Shown here in pieces: positions 19,492 through 28,310 of a stretch of 64,000 bases of DNA (position 1 is its first letter; each line of letters starts with the position of its first letter). Origin of the DNA: Thermoanaerobaculia bacterium (GTDB lineage: Bacteria; Acidobacteriota; Thermoanaerobaculia; Thermoanaerobaculales; Sulfomarinibacteraceae); contig JAMOWA010000064.1 of assembly GCA_027061805.1 (NCBI GenBank), positions 1 to 64,000 of the forward strand, in the 5' to 3' direction. The position numbers and the translations under genes are program-made. The notes beneath the pieces were generated by a model. The model saw only the letters and a list, made by a program, of their open reading frames with translations. It searched no databases and was not told the DNA's origin.

Positions 19492-20235
19492 TCACCCCGC
19501 CATCATCCCTCCGTCCACGGGGATCACCGCCCCGGTCATCCAGGAGGCGGCCTCCGAGAGCAGGAAGCACACCACCTCCGCCACGTCCTCGGGACGGCCG
19601 ATCCTGCCCAGGGGGTGCAACGCCCCCATCCCGGCCACGTCCTCCGGCGTCATCCCCCGCCCCTCGTGGATGGGCGTGTCCACCACCGCGGGCATCACGG
19701 CGTTGACGCGCACCACCGGCGCCACCTCCAGGGCCAGGGACCGGGTGAGCTGGTTCAGCGCCGCCTTGGAGGCGTTGTAGGCCGCCATGCCGGGGATGGC
19801 CCGCTCGGCCAGGGTGGAGGAGACGTTGACGATGGCCGGGTCGTGCCCCTGCTCCAGGAGGGGCAGGAGCTCCCGGCACAGGAGGTAGGGCCCCCGCACG
19901 TTCACGGCGAACACGCGGTCCCACGTGGCGGGCTTCGTCTCGCGCAGGGTGCCCATGGGTGCGATCCCCGCGTTGTTCACCAGGCCGTCCAGCCGCCCCC
20001 ACCGCGACCGCACCGCCGAGGCCAGCTCCGCCACCCGGCCGGGGTCGGCCACGTCGCAGGCATGGCCCCAGGCCCGCTCCGGGCCGAGCTCCACCACGGC
20101 CCCGGCCAGGGGCTCCTCCCTCCGGGCCACCACGCACACCTCGCCCCCGAGCCGGATCACCGCCCGGGCCACGGCGAGGCCGATGCCGCTGGAGCCGCCC
20201 GTCACCACCACGCGCCTGCCCTGGAGATCCACCAT
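19492..20235 (-). CDS. SDR family oxidoreductase
   Basis: VTGGSSGIGLAVA, LVNNAGIAPMG, MAAYNASKAALN, PVDGGMMAG. Confidence 0.92.
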   Translation of the reverse strand: MVDLQGRRVVVTGGSSGIGLAVARAVIRLGGEVCVVARREEPLAGAVVELGPERAWGHACDVADPGRVAELASAVRSRWGRLDGLVNNAGIAPMGTLRETKPATWDRVFAVNVRGPYLLCRELLPLLEQGHDPAIVNVSSTLAERAIPGMAAYNASKAALNQLTRSLALEVAPVVRVNAVMPAVVDTPIHEGRGMTPEDVAGMGALHPLGRIGRPEDVAEVVCFLLSEAASWMTGAVIPVDGGMMAG

Positions 20236-20266
20236 GTCCCTCCCCCGTTCCGGGTTGTCCGCTTTC

Positions 20267-20282
20267 GCCGAGTATACTCGGC
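20267..20282. promoter_or_regulatory. Perfect 16-bp palindrome overlapping a putative -10 (TATACT) between divergent SDR genes
   Basis: GCCGAGTATACTCGGC equals its own reverse complement; TATACT lies 6 nt before ATG at 20285. Confidence 0.6.
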
Positions 20283-20284
20283 CC

Positions 20285-20584
20285 ATGGCGACACCACACT
20301 GGAACGACACCACCGCGATCATCACGGGCGCCTCCTCGGGGATCGGCGCCGCCCTGGCCCTCGAGCTCGCCGGCACGGGGGCCCGGCTCGTCCTCACCGG
20401 CCGGCGGGCCGACGCCCTGGAGGACGTGGCCGGGGCCTGCCGGGAGCTCGGGGCCCAGGCCGCCACCGTGGCCGGGGACCTCACCGGACCGGTGCACAGG
20501 GTGGCCCTCGTCCAGACGGCGCGGGAACGGTTCGGGGGCGTGGTCCTCTACGACCTGTTCATCACCAGGAACCTCCCGGAGTGA
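20285..20584 (+). pseudogene. Truncated SDR oxidoreductase (N-terminal Rossmann portion only, 99 aa)
   Basis: IITGASSGIGAALALELAGTGARLVLTGRR present; no NNAG or YxxxK catalytic region; ends 3 nt from the convergent glycyl radical gene. Confidence 0.7.
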
Positions 20585-20587
20585 GCC

Positions 20588-23500
20588 TCACAGCGCGCAG
20601 TGGCGCGTCCTGTCGATGATCTCCTGCTGCATGGCCGGGGACAGGTCGTTGAAGTAGGCCGAGTAGCCGGAGACCCGGACCAGGAGCCACGGGTGGGCCG
20701 AGGGGTCGTCCCGGGCCTCCTCCAGGACCCCGGGGTCCAGCACGTTCATCTGGACCTGCATCCCCCCCTGCAGGAAGTAGCCCCTGATCAGGCCCTCCAG
20801 GGCCCGGAGCCCCTGCCTCCCCCGCAGGGTGACCGCGTCGAGCTTCACGTTGACGTTGATCCCATTCCTGCCGTTTTCGACCTGGTTCGTGGCGGCCGCG
20901 GAGGCCAGCGCCGCCGTGGGGCCCCGGCGGTCCGCGCCGTTGGCGGGGGCGAGGCCGCTGGCCAGGGGTCTGCCCGCCAGCCGCCCCGACGGCAGGGCTC
21001 CCGTGGTCTCGCCGAAGGCCGCATGGGCGGTCACGGCGTAGAAGCCCGCCAGGTAGGGCCCGCCGCGGATGTTGGTGTGGCGCCCCAGGGAATCCGCGAA
21101 CGCGGCGCAGACCCTCTCGGCGAGGGCGTCCACCCGGGGCTCCCCGTTGCCGTACTTGGGCGCCTTGAGCAGGTACCCGCGCAGGGTGCCGAAGCCCTCG
21201 AAGTCCGACTTCAGGGCGCGGACCAGCTCCCCGAGGGTGGCCAGCCGCCGCCGGAACACCACCTCGTCGATGGCCATCAGGCTGTCGGTCACGTCGGGCA
21301 CGCCCACGCCCTGGACCCCGCTGGCGTTGTACCGGGCCCCGCCGGCCGTGGAGTCCACACCGGACTCGAGGCATCCCCCCAGCAACATGGAGGTCAGCGG
21401 CGTGGGGTGGAACCGGGCGTTGGCCAGCTCGATGGCCTTCAGGTCCGCGATCAGGAGGTCCACCAGATGGTCCAGCTGGACGCGCCAGGCGCCGAAGAAA
21501 CCCTCCAGGTCCACCACCCCCGCGGCCCGTCCCACCCCCGCACCCCCCCGTTTCAGGCCCAGCGCCCACTCCAGGGGAAGGGCCAGGTTCAGGAGCGCCG
21601 CGTCGGTGGAACCGAAGGTCTCGCCGCAGGCCACCGGCTCGATGCACCCCACCGGGGAGTAGTCCCGGGCGTCCTCCAGGGTGATGCCCCGGGAGACCAG
21701 CATGGGCACCACGGCCTCGTCGTTCATCAGGGAGGGTGCCCCCGACCCGCGGCGCAGCATGGAGGCGACCCGCTCCACGTACTCCGGCGGGCTCCCCCGG
21801 TGCAGCCTGGCGTGGTAGTTGGGCTGGCGCATCCTGAGCTCGTCCATGGCGTCGAGGAAGGCCCACGTGAGCTCGTTGGTGACGTCGCGGCCCTCCCGGT
21901 CCGTCCCGCCCACCACCACTGCCTGCCCGTTGAACATGCCCCCGTGGAAGCGGGTGAGCCGCCGGGAGAAGACGGGCACGATCTCGCTCATCTTCACGGT
22001 GAAGCAGCCCACCAGCTCCCGGAGGCCACGCTCGTCGAGCCGTCCGGCCTCCCTGTCCGCCTCCCAGTAGGGCGCGAGGACCTGGTCCAGCCGTCCCGGA
22101 GAGACCGCGTTGTCCAGGCTCTCCAGGTTGAGTGCGATCTGGGCGAAGAGGAGCGACTGGAAGGCCTCCCGGAGCGTCCGCGCGGGGTGCCGCGGCACCC
22201 GGTCGCAGACCTCGGCGATCTCCAGGAGCACCCGCCGGCGCTCCGGGCCGGTCTCCCGCTCCGCGAGCTCGCGCGCGAGCGTCGCGTACCGTGCCGCCAT
22301 CTCCTCGAGGCCCCGGCACACGATGCCGACGGCCTCCCAGAAGTCCCGGCGTTCGGGATCCGTGGTGACCTCCGCCCGGGAACGGGCCTCCGCAGCGATC
22401 CCCTCCGTGCCCTCGGCAAGGAGCCGTGCATAGTCGGGCACCAGGTGGGAGATGCCACCGCTCTCGTTGATCAGGTAGCGCTTCGCCGTGACCTGGTCCA
22501 CCACGAAGGCCAGTGCCCTGGGCACCGTGAAGGCCCGGAAGGCCAGGAAGCGCGTCAACCAGAAGGGCATCACGGAGAGGGCCAGCACCCGGCGCTCGCG
22601 CCGGCCGATCCGCAGCGGGTTGACCTCGCGGGAACCGAAGGCGAACAGGTCCTCCAGCATGGCCACCCCGTGGAGCTCGGGAAAGATGGAACCGCCAACG
22701 CGCTTGCTGGAGAAGGCCCCCACCAGGAGCTCGTCATCCCAGATCCGGGCACTGCGGTTGGCGAGGACGAAGCGGAGGGCCTCGGCCTTCCGGAGGATCA
22801 CCGGGCCCCGCCGGTTCTCCCGCTTCCGGAAGAAGCGGGTCACCAGCTCGGCCCGCTCGGAGCACACCTCGGGGTGCGCGGCCTGCACCTCCGCCCGGAG
22901 CCTCCAGACGCGATGCGGGAAGACCTCGGGGGAATCGCTGGGGGCCCCGTCGGGCTCGTGGCCCTCCACCGTCACGCCGATTCCCTGTCCCTCGAACCGT
23001 TCCCGGACCCTCTCCAGCGCCTCCCCGGCGCTCTCCGGTGGGATGCCCAGACGGGGCCGGGGGCTCGCCAGCCTCTCGATCTTGTCTTCCCCCGCCCGGT
23101 GGTAGGGCAGCAGCCGGATGGAGTCCACACCCAGCTCCCGGAGGAACCCGGCGATACCGTCCACGCAGCCCGCACCGTCGTTGTGACCGGGGATCACCGG
23201 CATCCGGAACACCACCCGGGCCCCGGACCGCACGAGCCGGCGGGCGTTGGAGGCGACCGTCGCCAGGGGGAATCCGGTGAGCTCGCGGTGCAGGCCGTCA
23301 CCCCATGCCTTGAGGTCGAAGTAGAAGAGATCGACCAGTGGCAGGACCCTCTCGAAGGTGGACCAGGGGACGCCCCCGGCGGTCTCCACCACCGTGTGGA
23401 GGCCCCGCTCCCGGCAGATCCCGAGGAGCTCCTCGGCGCCGCCCGCCTGGAGGAGCGGCTCGCCGCCCGAGAGCGTGATCCCGCCGCCGCTGGCCTCGAA

Positions 23501-23875
23501 CCAGGGCCCGTCGCGCAGGACCTCCTCGACGATCTCGGCGGGTGACCTCGGCTCCCCCACCCTCCGCAAGGCCTCGTGGGGGCACGCCTCGGCGCAGAGG
23601 CCGCAGGCGTCGCAGAGCTCGCGGTCGATCCGGGTCTCGCCCGCCGTGATGGCGCCCAGGGGGCAGGCCTCCGCGCACAGGAGGCACCCCACGCACCGCT
23701 CGGCGTAGAAGGCCATCTCGGGCCGCGCCCCGATGCCCTCGGGGTTCTGGCACCAGGGGCAGTCGAAGGAACATCCCTTGAGGAACACCACGGTCCGGAT
23801 GCCCGGCCCGTCATGGACACAGAACCGCTGGACGTCGAAGACGACGGGCGGGTCGATGGGAGCGGTGGCGGCCAT
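20588..23875 (-). CDS. Fused glycyl-radical-enzyme activase / glycyl radical enzyme (about 1095 aa)
   Basis: N-term radical SAM GCSFDCPWC (CX3CX2C), two ferredoxin-type clusters (CVGCLLCAEACP, CDACGLCAEACP), GGGITLSGGEPLL; C-term GRE with VGCIEP catalytic Cys and glycyl radical motif RVSGYSAYF; one uninterrupted ORF. Confidence 0.93.
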   Translation of the reverse strand: MAATAPIDPPVVFDVQRFCVHDGPGIRTVVFLKGCSFDCPWCQNPEGIGARPEMAFYAERCVGCLLCAEACPLGAITAGETRIDRELCDACGLCAEACPHEALRRVGEPRSPAEIVEEVLRDGPWFEASGGGITLSGGEPLLQAGGAEELLGICRERGLHTVVETAGGVPWSTFERVLPLVDLFYFDLKAWGDGLHRELTGFPLATVASNARRLVRSGARVVFRMPVIPGHNDGAGCVDGIAGFLRELGVDSIRLLPYHRAGEDKIERLASPRPRLGIPPESAGEALERVRERFEGQGIGVTVEGHEPDGAPSDSPEVFPHRVWRLRAEVQAAHPEVCSERAELVTRFFRKRENRRGPVILRKAEALRFVLANRSARIWDDELLVGAFSSKRVGGSIFPELHGVAMLEDLFAFGSREVNPLRIGRRERRVLALSVMPFWLTRFLAFRAFTVPRALAFVVDQVTAKRYLINESGGISHLVPDYARLLAEGTEGIAAEARSRAEVTTDPERRDFWEAVGIVCRGLEEMAARYATLARELAERETGPERRRVLLEIAEVCDRVPRHPARTLREAFQSLLFAQIALNLESLDNAVSPGRLDQVLAPYWEADREAGRLDERGLRELVGCFTVKMSEIVPVFSRRLTRFHGGMFNGQAVVVGGTDREGRDVTNELTWAFLDAMDELRMRQPNYHARLHRGSPPEYVERVASMLRRGSGAPSLMNDEAVVPMLVSRGITLEDARDYSPVGCIEPVACGETFGSTDAALLNLALPLEWALGLKRGGAGVGRAAGVVDLEGFFGAWRVQLDHLVDLLIADLKAIELANARFHPTPLTSMLLGGCLESGVDSTAGGARYNASGVQGVGVPDVTDSLMAIDEVVFRRRLATLGELVRALKSDFEGFGTLRGYLLKAPKYGNGEPRVDALAERVCAAFADSLGRHTNIRGGPYLAGFYAVTAHAAFGETTGALPSGRLAGRPLASGLAPANGADRRGPTAALASAAATNQVENGRNGINVNVKLDAVTLRGRQGLRALEGLIRGYFLQGGMQVQMNVLDPGVLEEARDDPSAHPWLLVRVSGYSAYFNDLSPAMQQEIIDRTRHCAL

Positions 23876-23932
23876 GGAACCTCCGTTCCCCAGTCTACTC
23901 CTGCGCCCTCCCGGTTGTGGTACAAGACTGCC

Positions 23933-24871
23933 ATGACGCCGAGCACCCCCCAGCCCCGCCCCGCCCTGGCAGCCCTGGCACTGCTGGCCCTGGCCGCCAC
24001 CCTGGCGTGCGGCCCCCGCACGCCCGCCGCCGACCCCTCCTTCGTGCAGGCCGAGGAGGCCTGGCGCGCCCAGCGCGAGGCCCGGCTGAACACCGACGAC
24101 GGCTGGCTCACCCTGGTGGGGCTGTACTGGCTCTCCCCGGGCGAGAACCCCTTCGGGTCCGGCGACGGCAACCCCGTGGTCCTGCCGGCAGCCGACGGCG
24201 TGGCCCCCGCCTCCGGCGTCTTCGTCCTCGGCGAGGACGGCTCCGTCACGGTCCGCTGCGCGCCCGGCGCCGGGGTGACCCTCCACGGGGAGCCCGTCAC
24301 CGAGGCGGTGCTCCGGGCCGACACGGACGAGGGCGGCCCCGACATCCTGCATGCGGGACGGATCCTCTTCTACGTGATCCGTCGGGGCGACCGGGTGGGG
24401 ATCCGGGTCAAGGACCCCGAGAGCCCCGCCCGGACGCAGTTCCGGGGCCTGTCCTGGTACCCGCCCGACCCCGAGTGGGTGGTGACGGGAACCTTCGTTC
24501 CCTTCGAGACGCCAAGGACCGTGGAGATCGCGTCGGCCGCGGGCACCACCGAGACCGCGGAGATCCCGGGTGCGGTGCGGTTCACCATCGGCGGCCGCGA
24601 GCTGGAGCTCCTTCCCATGTCCTCCGATGTCTCCGAGGGCCTCTTCTTCGTCTTCGCCGACGCCACCAGCGGGCCGGAGACCTACGGGGCGGGCAGGTTC
24701 CTGGACGTCCCGCCGCCCGACGGCGAGGGGCACGTGGAGCTGAACTTCAACCGGGCCTACAACCCGCCCTGCGTCTTCACGCCCTACGCCACCTGCCCCC
24801 TGCCCATCCCCGAGAACGTCCTGCCCATCCCCGTCCGGGCCGGGGAGAGGATGTACACCGGACACCACTGA
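23933..24871 (+). CDS. DUF1684-like lipoprotein
   Basis: Lipobox-like LAATLACG; AWRAQREARLNTDDGWLTLVGLYWLSPGENPFGS; C-terminal ELNFNRAYNPPCVFTPYATCPLPIPENVLPIPVRAGE. Confidence 0.85.
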   Translation: MTPSTPQPRPALAALALLALAATLACGPRTPAADPSFVQAEEAWRAQREARLNTDDGWLTLVGLYWLSPGENPFGSGDGNPVVLPAADGVAPASGVFVLGEDGSVTVRCAPGAGVTLHGEPVTEAVLRADTDEGGPDILHAGRILFYVIRRGDRVGIRVKDPESPARTQFRGLSWYPPDPEWVVTGTFVPFETPRTVEIASAAGTTETAEIPGAVRFTIGGRELELLPMSSDVSEGLFFVFADATSGPETYGAGRFLDVPPPDGEGHVELNFNRAYNPPCVFTPYATCPLPIPENVLPIPVRAGERMYTGHH

Positions 24872-25031
24872 GCCCCGGTTTCCCGTCTTCCCCGCCCGGG
24901 GGGCTCCACGCCTGGACCTCGCGGACCACCCCATGGTGCAGCCCGCGGAGATGGCCTGCCTCGTCCGGGAGATCCCCGGCCGCTGAGGCCCGGCCGGCAG
25001 GTATAATGCCGCAGGAGGAAAGGGGTCTCCT

Positions 25032-25994
25032 ATGAGTGGCGTCGTGTCGTTCGACATCTATCTCCTCGGGATGAAGGATCCCTCGCCGGACAACCGTGCG
25101 CGGCTCGTGGATGCCGTCTGCCAGCTCACGGGACGCGCCGAGTCGGACCTCCGGGCCGCCCTGCTGGAGCCCGAGCGTCCGCTCTTCGCGGGCCTGAGCC
25201 AGCAGCGGATCCGGGAGGTGGTGGAGGCACTGGACATGGCCGGTGCGCGGATCGAGATCCGCCCGCTCCACGGTGCAGCCGGTGCGGCCGGTGCGGCCGA
25301 GGCACCCGGGGTCGCCTCGGGTTGCCCCCGGTGCAACTTCTCCGTCACGCCCGACCTGGAGGAGTGCCCCCGCTGCGGCCTGGTCTTCGCCAAGTGGGAG
25401 CGGGAACAGATCCAGAAGATGCAGCGGGAACGCCGCCTGGAGGAGGCGCTCAACCAGGCCGTGCAGGCCCGCAGGGAGTGGGACGGGCGCGCCAAGATGT
25501 ACCTGGAGCGCCACCCCTTCCCCGAGCAGGACGAGAGGGGCTTCGAGAAGCACCTCAACCGCGAGGAGATCCCGTTCCAGAGGCTGGAGAGCGACCAGGG
25601 ACCGCTCCTGATGACCTCCCGCCGCCTCATGGTGCTCCGCGACGGCACCTTCCTCTCCATCCCCTACGAGCTCATCTCCGACGTGGACACGGGCGGCGGG
25701 TTGCTGGTGAAGAAGGACCGCGTCCGCATGCAGCTGAGCTTCCACGGCCCGCTCCAGGTGGACGACAGGGCGGTCAAGAGCCTCGCCTTCGAGCTGGACA
25801 AGGAGTCCTCCTTCCACAAGGACCTCGTCATGGACTGGGCCTTCGCCAGGAACTTCATCTGCGGCTCCTGCGGCGCCCGCGACCTGGACTACCGGGTCCA
25901 GAACGGGAAGACCCACGCCCGGTGCATGCACTGCGCCACCGACCACGAGATCGACCTCGAGGAGGCCGTGGCCATCCCCATCCTCCACGACTGA
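25032..25994 (+). CDS. Uncharacterised zinc-ribbon protein with a PH-like central region
   Basis: CPRCNFSVTPDLEECPRCG and CGSCGARDLDYRVQNGKTHARCMHC pairs; TATAAT at about 25002 and aggaggaaagg RBS. Confidence 0.7.
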   Translation: MSGVVSFDIYLLGMKDPSPDNRARLVDAVCQLTGRAESDLRAALLEPERPLFAGLSQQRIREVVEALDMAGARIEIRPLHGAAGAAGAAEAPGVASGCPRCNFSVTPDLEECPRCGLVFAKWEREQIQKMQRERRLEEALNQAVQARREWDGRAKMYLERHPFPEQDERGFEKHLNREEIPFQRLESDQGPLLMTSRRLMVLRDGTFLSIPYELISDVDTGGGLLVKKDRVRMQLSFHGPLQVDDRAVKSLAFELDKESSFHKDLVMDWAFARNFICGSCGARDLDYRVQNGKTHARCMHCATDHEIDLEEAVAIPILHD

Positions 25995-26015
25995 GCCCCC
26001 CGGAGGCCACCGGCA

Positions 26016-27197
26016 TTGGAACGCACCTTCGCCTTCGAGCGGGAGCCCCACCTCAGGGAGCTCGCCACCCGCATCCTGCGGACAGGGACGAGCGGGGGCA
26101 CTCCCTGGGCGGAGCTGGAGGACACGATCCTCTACCCGGAGGGCGGCGGCCAGCCCTCGGACACCGGCCGGATCAACGGCGTCCGGGTGACGGCCGCCGT
26201 TCGCGAGGGTGGCACGGTCCGCCACCTCCTGGACTCGCCCCTGGATCCCGGCCCCGCCACCGTCGAGCTGGACTGGGACAGGCGGTACGACCACATGCAG
26301 CAGCACACGGCCCAGCACCTGCTCACCGCCGTCGCCCAGGACCGCTTCGGCTGGCCCACCACGGCCTTCCACCTGGGCCCCTCGGTCTGCGACGTGGAGC
26401 TGGACGTGCCCTCCCTCGCCCCCGGCGACCTCCGGACCCTGGAGGAGGCCGTGGCCACCGAGCTCCGGGCCGCCCGGCCCGTGCGGGCGCGCCACGCCGA
26501 CCCCGGTGACCTCGACGCCCTGGGCGTCCGCACCCGCGGCCTTCCGGAGAACCACAGGGGGCCGGTCCGGCTCGTGGAGATCGAGGGTGTGGACCTCAAC
26601 ACCTGTGGCGGCACCCACGTGGCCTCCACCGCGGAGATCGAGTGCGTCGCGCTGCTCGGGACCCAGAGGATGCGCGGGGGCACCCGCGTCTTCTTCGTGG
26701 CGGGAGGACGGGTCCGGACGAGGATGGCGGAGCACGAGGCGCGCAACGCCGGGCTCCGGGAACAGCTCGGAGCTCCCGACGAGGAGCTCGTGGAGGCCCT
26801 CCGGATCAAGCTCGACCAGCTGAAGGAGGCCACCCGGCTGGCCCGGAGGCTCCAGGAGGCCCTGGCCGAGGAGCGGGCCCGCCGGCTCGCAGCGGCGCCG
26901 GAGTCCGTGGTGGCCCTCCACGACCCCGACGGCGCCCCGGCCTCGCTCCAGGCCCTGGCCCGGCGCCTCCTGGACCTCGCCCCGGGGAAGCTCTCCCTCC
27001 TCACAGCGGGCGGGAACCGCGAGGGGCACTTCCTCCTGGCCGCCGGACCGGAGTGCGGCCGTGACCTCCAGGAGGCCGGCACCGCCGTGGCCGCCATCCT
27101 GGAGGGCCGAGGCGGCGGCCGTCCCCCCTTCTTCCAGGGCCGGGCCACGCGGCTCGACCGCGTCCCCGAGGCCCTGGAGGCGCTCCGCAGGGGGTGA
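26016..27197 (+). CDS. AlaX-type alanyl-tRNA editing protein with DHHA1-like C-terminus
   Basis: LYPEGGGQPSDTG, HMQQHTAQHLLTAV, CGGTHVAST, C-terminal GRGGGRPPFFQG; TTG start. Confidence 0.88.
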   Translation: MERTFAFEREPHLRELATRILRTGTSGGTPWAELEDTILYPEGGGQPSDTGRINGVRVTAAVREGGTVRHLLDSPLDPGPATVELDWDRRYDHMQQHTAQHLLTAVAQDRFGWPTTAFHLGPSVCDVELDVPSLAPGDLRTLEEAVATELRAARPVRARHADPGDLDALGVRTRGLPENHRGPVRLVEIEGVDLNTCGGTHVASTAEIECVALLGTQRMRGGTRVFFVAGGRVRTRMAEHEARNAGLREQLGAPDEELVEALRIKLDQLKEATRLARRLQEALAEERARRLAAAPESVVALHDPDGAPASLQALARRLLDLAPGKLSLLTAGGNREGHFLLAAGPECGRDLQEAGTAVAAILEGRGGGRPPFFQGRATRLDRVPEALEALRRG

Positions 27198-27281
27198 GCC
27201 CCGCCCCCGGGAACCCGACCACGGAGTGCGGGGTCAGGGTCAGGGACGGGGGACACGATCACGGGCAGGGACAGGGTCACA

Positions 27282-27398
27282 GTCAGGGTCAGGGTCACGA
27301 ACACGGTCAGGGTCAGGGTCACGAACACGGTCAGGGTCAGGGTCACGAACACGGTCAGGGTCAGGGTCACGAACACGGTCAGGGTCAGGGTCACGGAC
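27282..27398 (+). repeat. 24-bp perfect tandem repeat, 4 copies plus a partial
   Basis: GTCAGGGTCAGGGTCACGAACACG at 27282, 27306, 27330, 27354; partial copy from 27378. Confidence 0.95.
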
Positions 27399-27417
27399 CA
27401 GCCGGGAGCGCTCGGAC

Positions 27418-27507
27418 ATGGTCACCACCGGATCGTTCATAGGGGTACGTAGCCTCCGGGCGTCCCGGAGGCTGGGGGGATCGCATGAACGACCCGGAGG
27501 TGACCAT
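27418..27507. repeat. Nested inverted repeat at the start of the four-helix-bundle gene
   Basis: Outer arms 27418-27440 and 27485-27507 match 21/23 as reverse complements; inner perfect stem AGCCTCCGGG-CGT-CCCGGAGGCT 27451-27473. Confidence 0.9.
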
Positions 27508-27856
27508 GAACCGCACGCGCTCCCAGACCGTCGTCCTCGACCTGGCCCTCGAGGCCGCGTCCATCGCCCTGAAGCTGGCCCAGCGGGTTCCGGTGACGCT
27601 CAGGCCCGTGGCCGACCAGCTGGTCCGCTCGGCCTCGTCCGTTCCCTCGAACCTCGCAGAGGGCCTCGGACGACCCGGCCGGGCAGGAGCCAACCACTGG
27701 CGCATCGCCTACGGCTCCGCCCGGGAGGCCGACGTCCAGCTCAGGCTCCTCGCCGGGGCGGGCGCCATCGATCCCCGGCAGGCCGCCACGGCCATCCACC
27801 TCCTCGACCAGGTCCGTGCCATCGCATGGAGGCACCTCCACCCACCCTCCCGGTGA
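27485..27856 (+). CDS. Four-helix-bundle protein (S23/23S rRNA-intervening-sequence protein family)
   Basis: ALKLAQRVPVTLRPVADQLVRSASSVPSNLAEGLGRPGRAGANHWRIAYGSAREADVQLRLL; alternative in-frame ATG at 27506. Confidence 0.85.
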   Translation: MNDPEVTMNRTRSQTVVLDLALEAASIALKLAQRVPVTLRPVADQLVRSASSVPSNLAEGLGRPGRAGANHWRIAYGSAREADVQLRLLAGAGAIDPRQAATAIHLLDQVRAIAWRHLHPPSR

Positions 27857-28159
27857 GGGAGTGAGGGCGTCAGGACGTGAGGGCGGCCCCCACCCACCCG
27901 GGAGGAGCAGGGGCGCAGGGGTGCGGGGGAGAACACCCCGACCGGGTGCGCTTCAACAACCGTATGGAGCCGGGGGCGCGCCCTGAAGGACGCGCCTACA
28001 CCTTCGAAGAAATCCTTCGCTTCCGCGCGCTTGCTCCACTCCGGCGCGCGGAGGGGCGAAGCCCCGGCGGGATGTCCGCGACGGGACAGCGGGCGCTCGC
28101 GCCCGGGTGGACCGGAGCGGGCAGCCCGCAGGCGCGGCATCGCCGCGCCCCGCGCGCCG

Positions 28160-28310
28160 TGACGTCACGGACAGGGACAGGACCATGGCCGGGGTCAGGG
28201 ACACGGACGGGATCAAGGACAGGGCCACGGTCAAGGGCACGGGCGGGTGGAAGGCGCACCTCCCCTCATCTTCATTCGTTTCACGTTTGACGTTTCACGA
28301 TCGGACGGGT
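28160..28310 (+). repeat. Modular intergenic repeat, site 6 (hexamer array + 7-mers)
   Basis: cacggacagggacaggaccatggccggggtcagggacacgg array, then ttcattcgtttcacgtttgacgtttcacgatcgg. Confidence 0.7.

Noticed and set aside
17282-20497. 1071-aa minus-strand ORF
   Set aside because: Out of frame with well-supported dipeptidase, symporter and SDR genes; no domains.
27282-27398. CRISPR array
   Set aside because: Contiguous tandem repeats with no unique spacers and no cas genes nearby.
27240-27440. Minus-strand 66-aa ORF MNDPVVTMSERSRLVRDPDPDRV...
   Set aside because: Mostly translated 24-bp tandem repeat; retained only as evidence for duplication of the gene start.
27485-27856. Avd protein of a diversity-generating retroelement
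   Set aside because: Fold is similar but no reverse transcriptase, template repeat or variable repeat is visible nearby.
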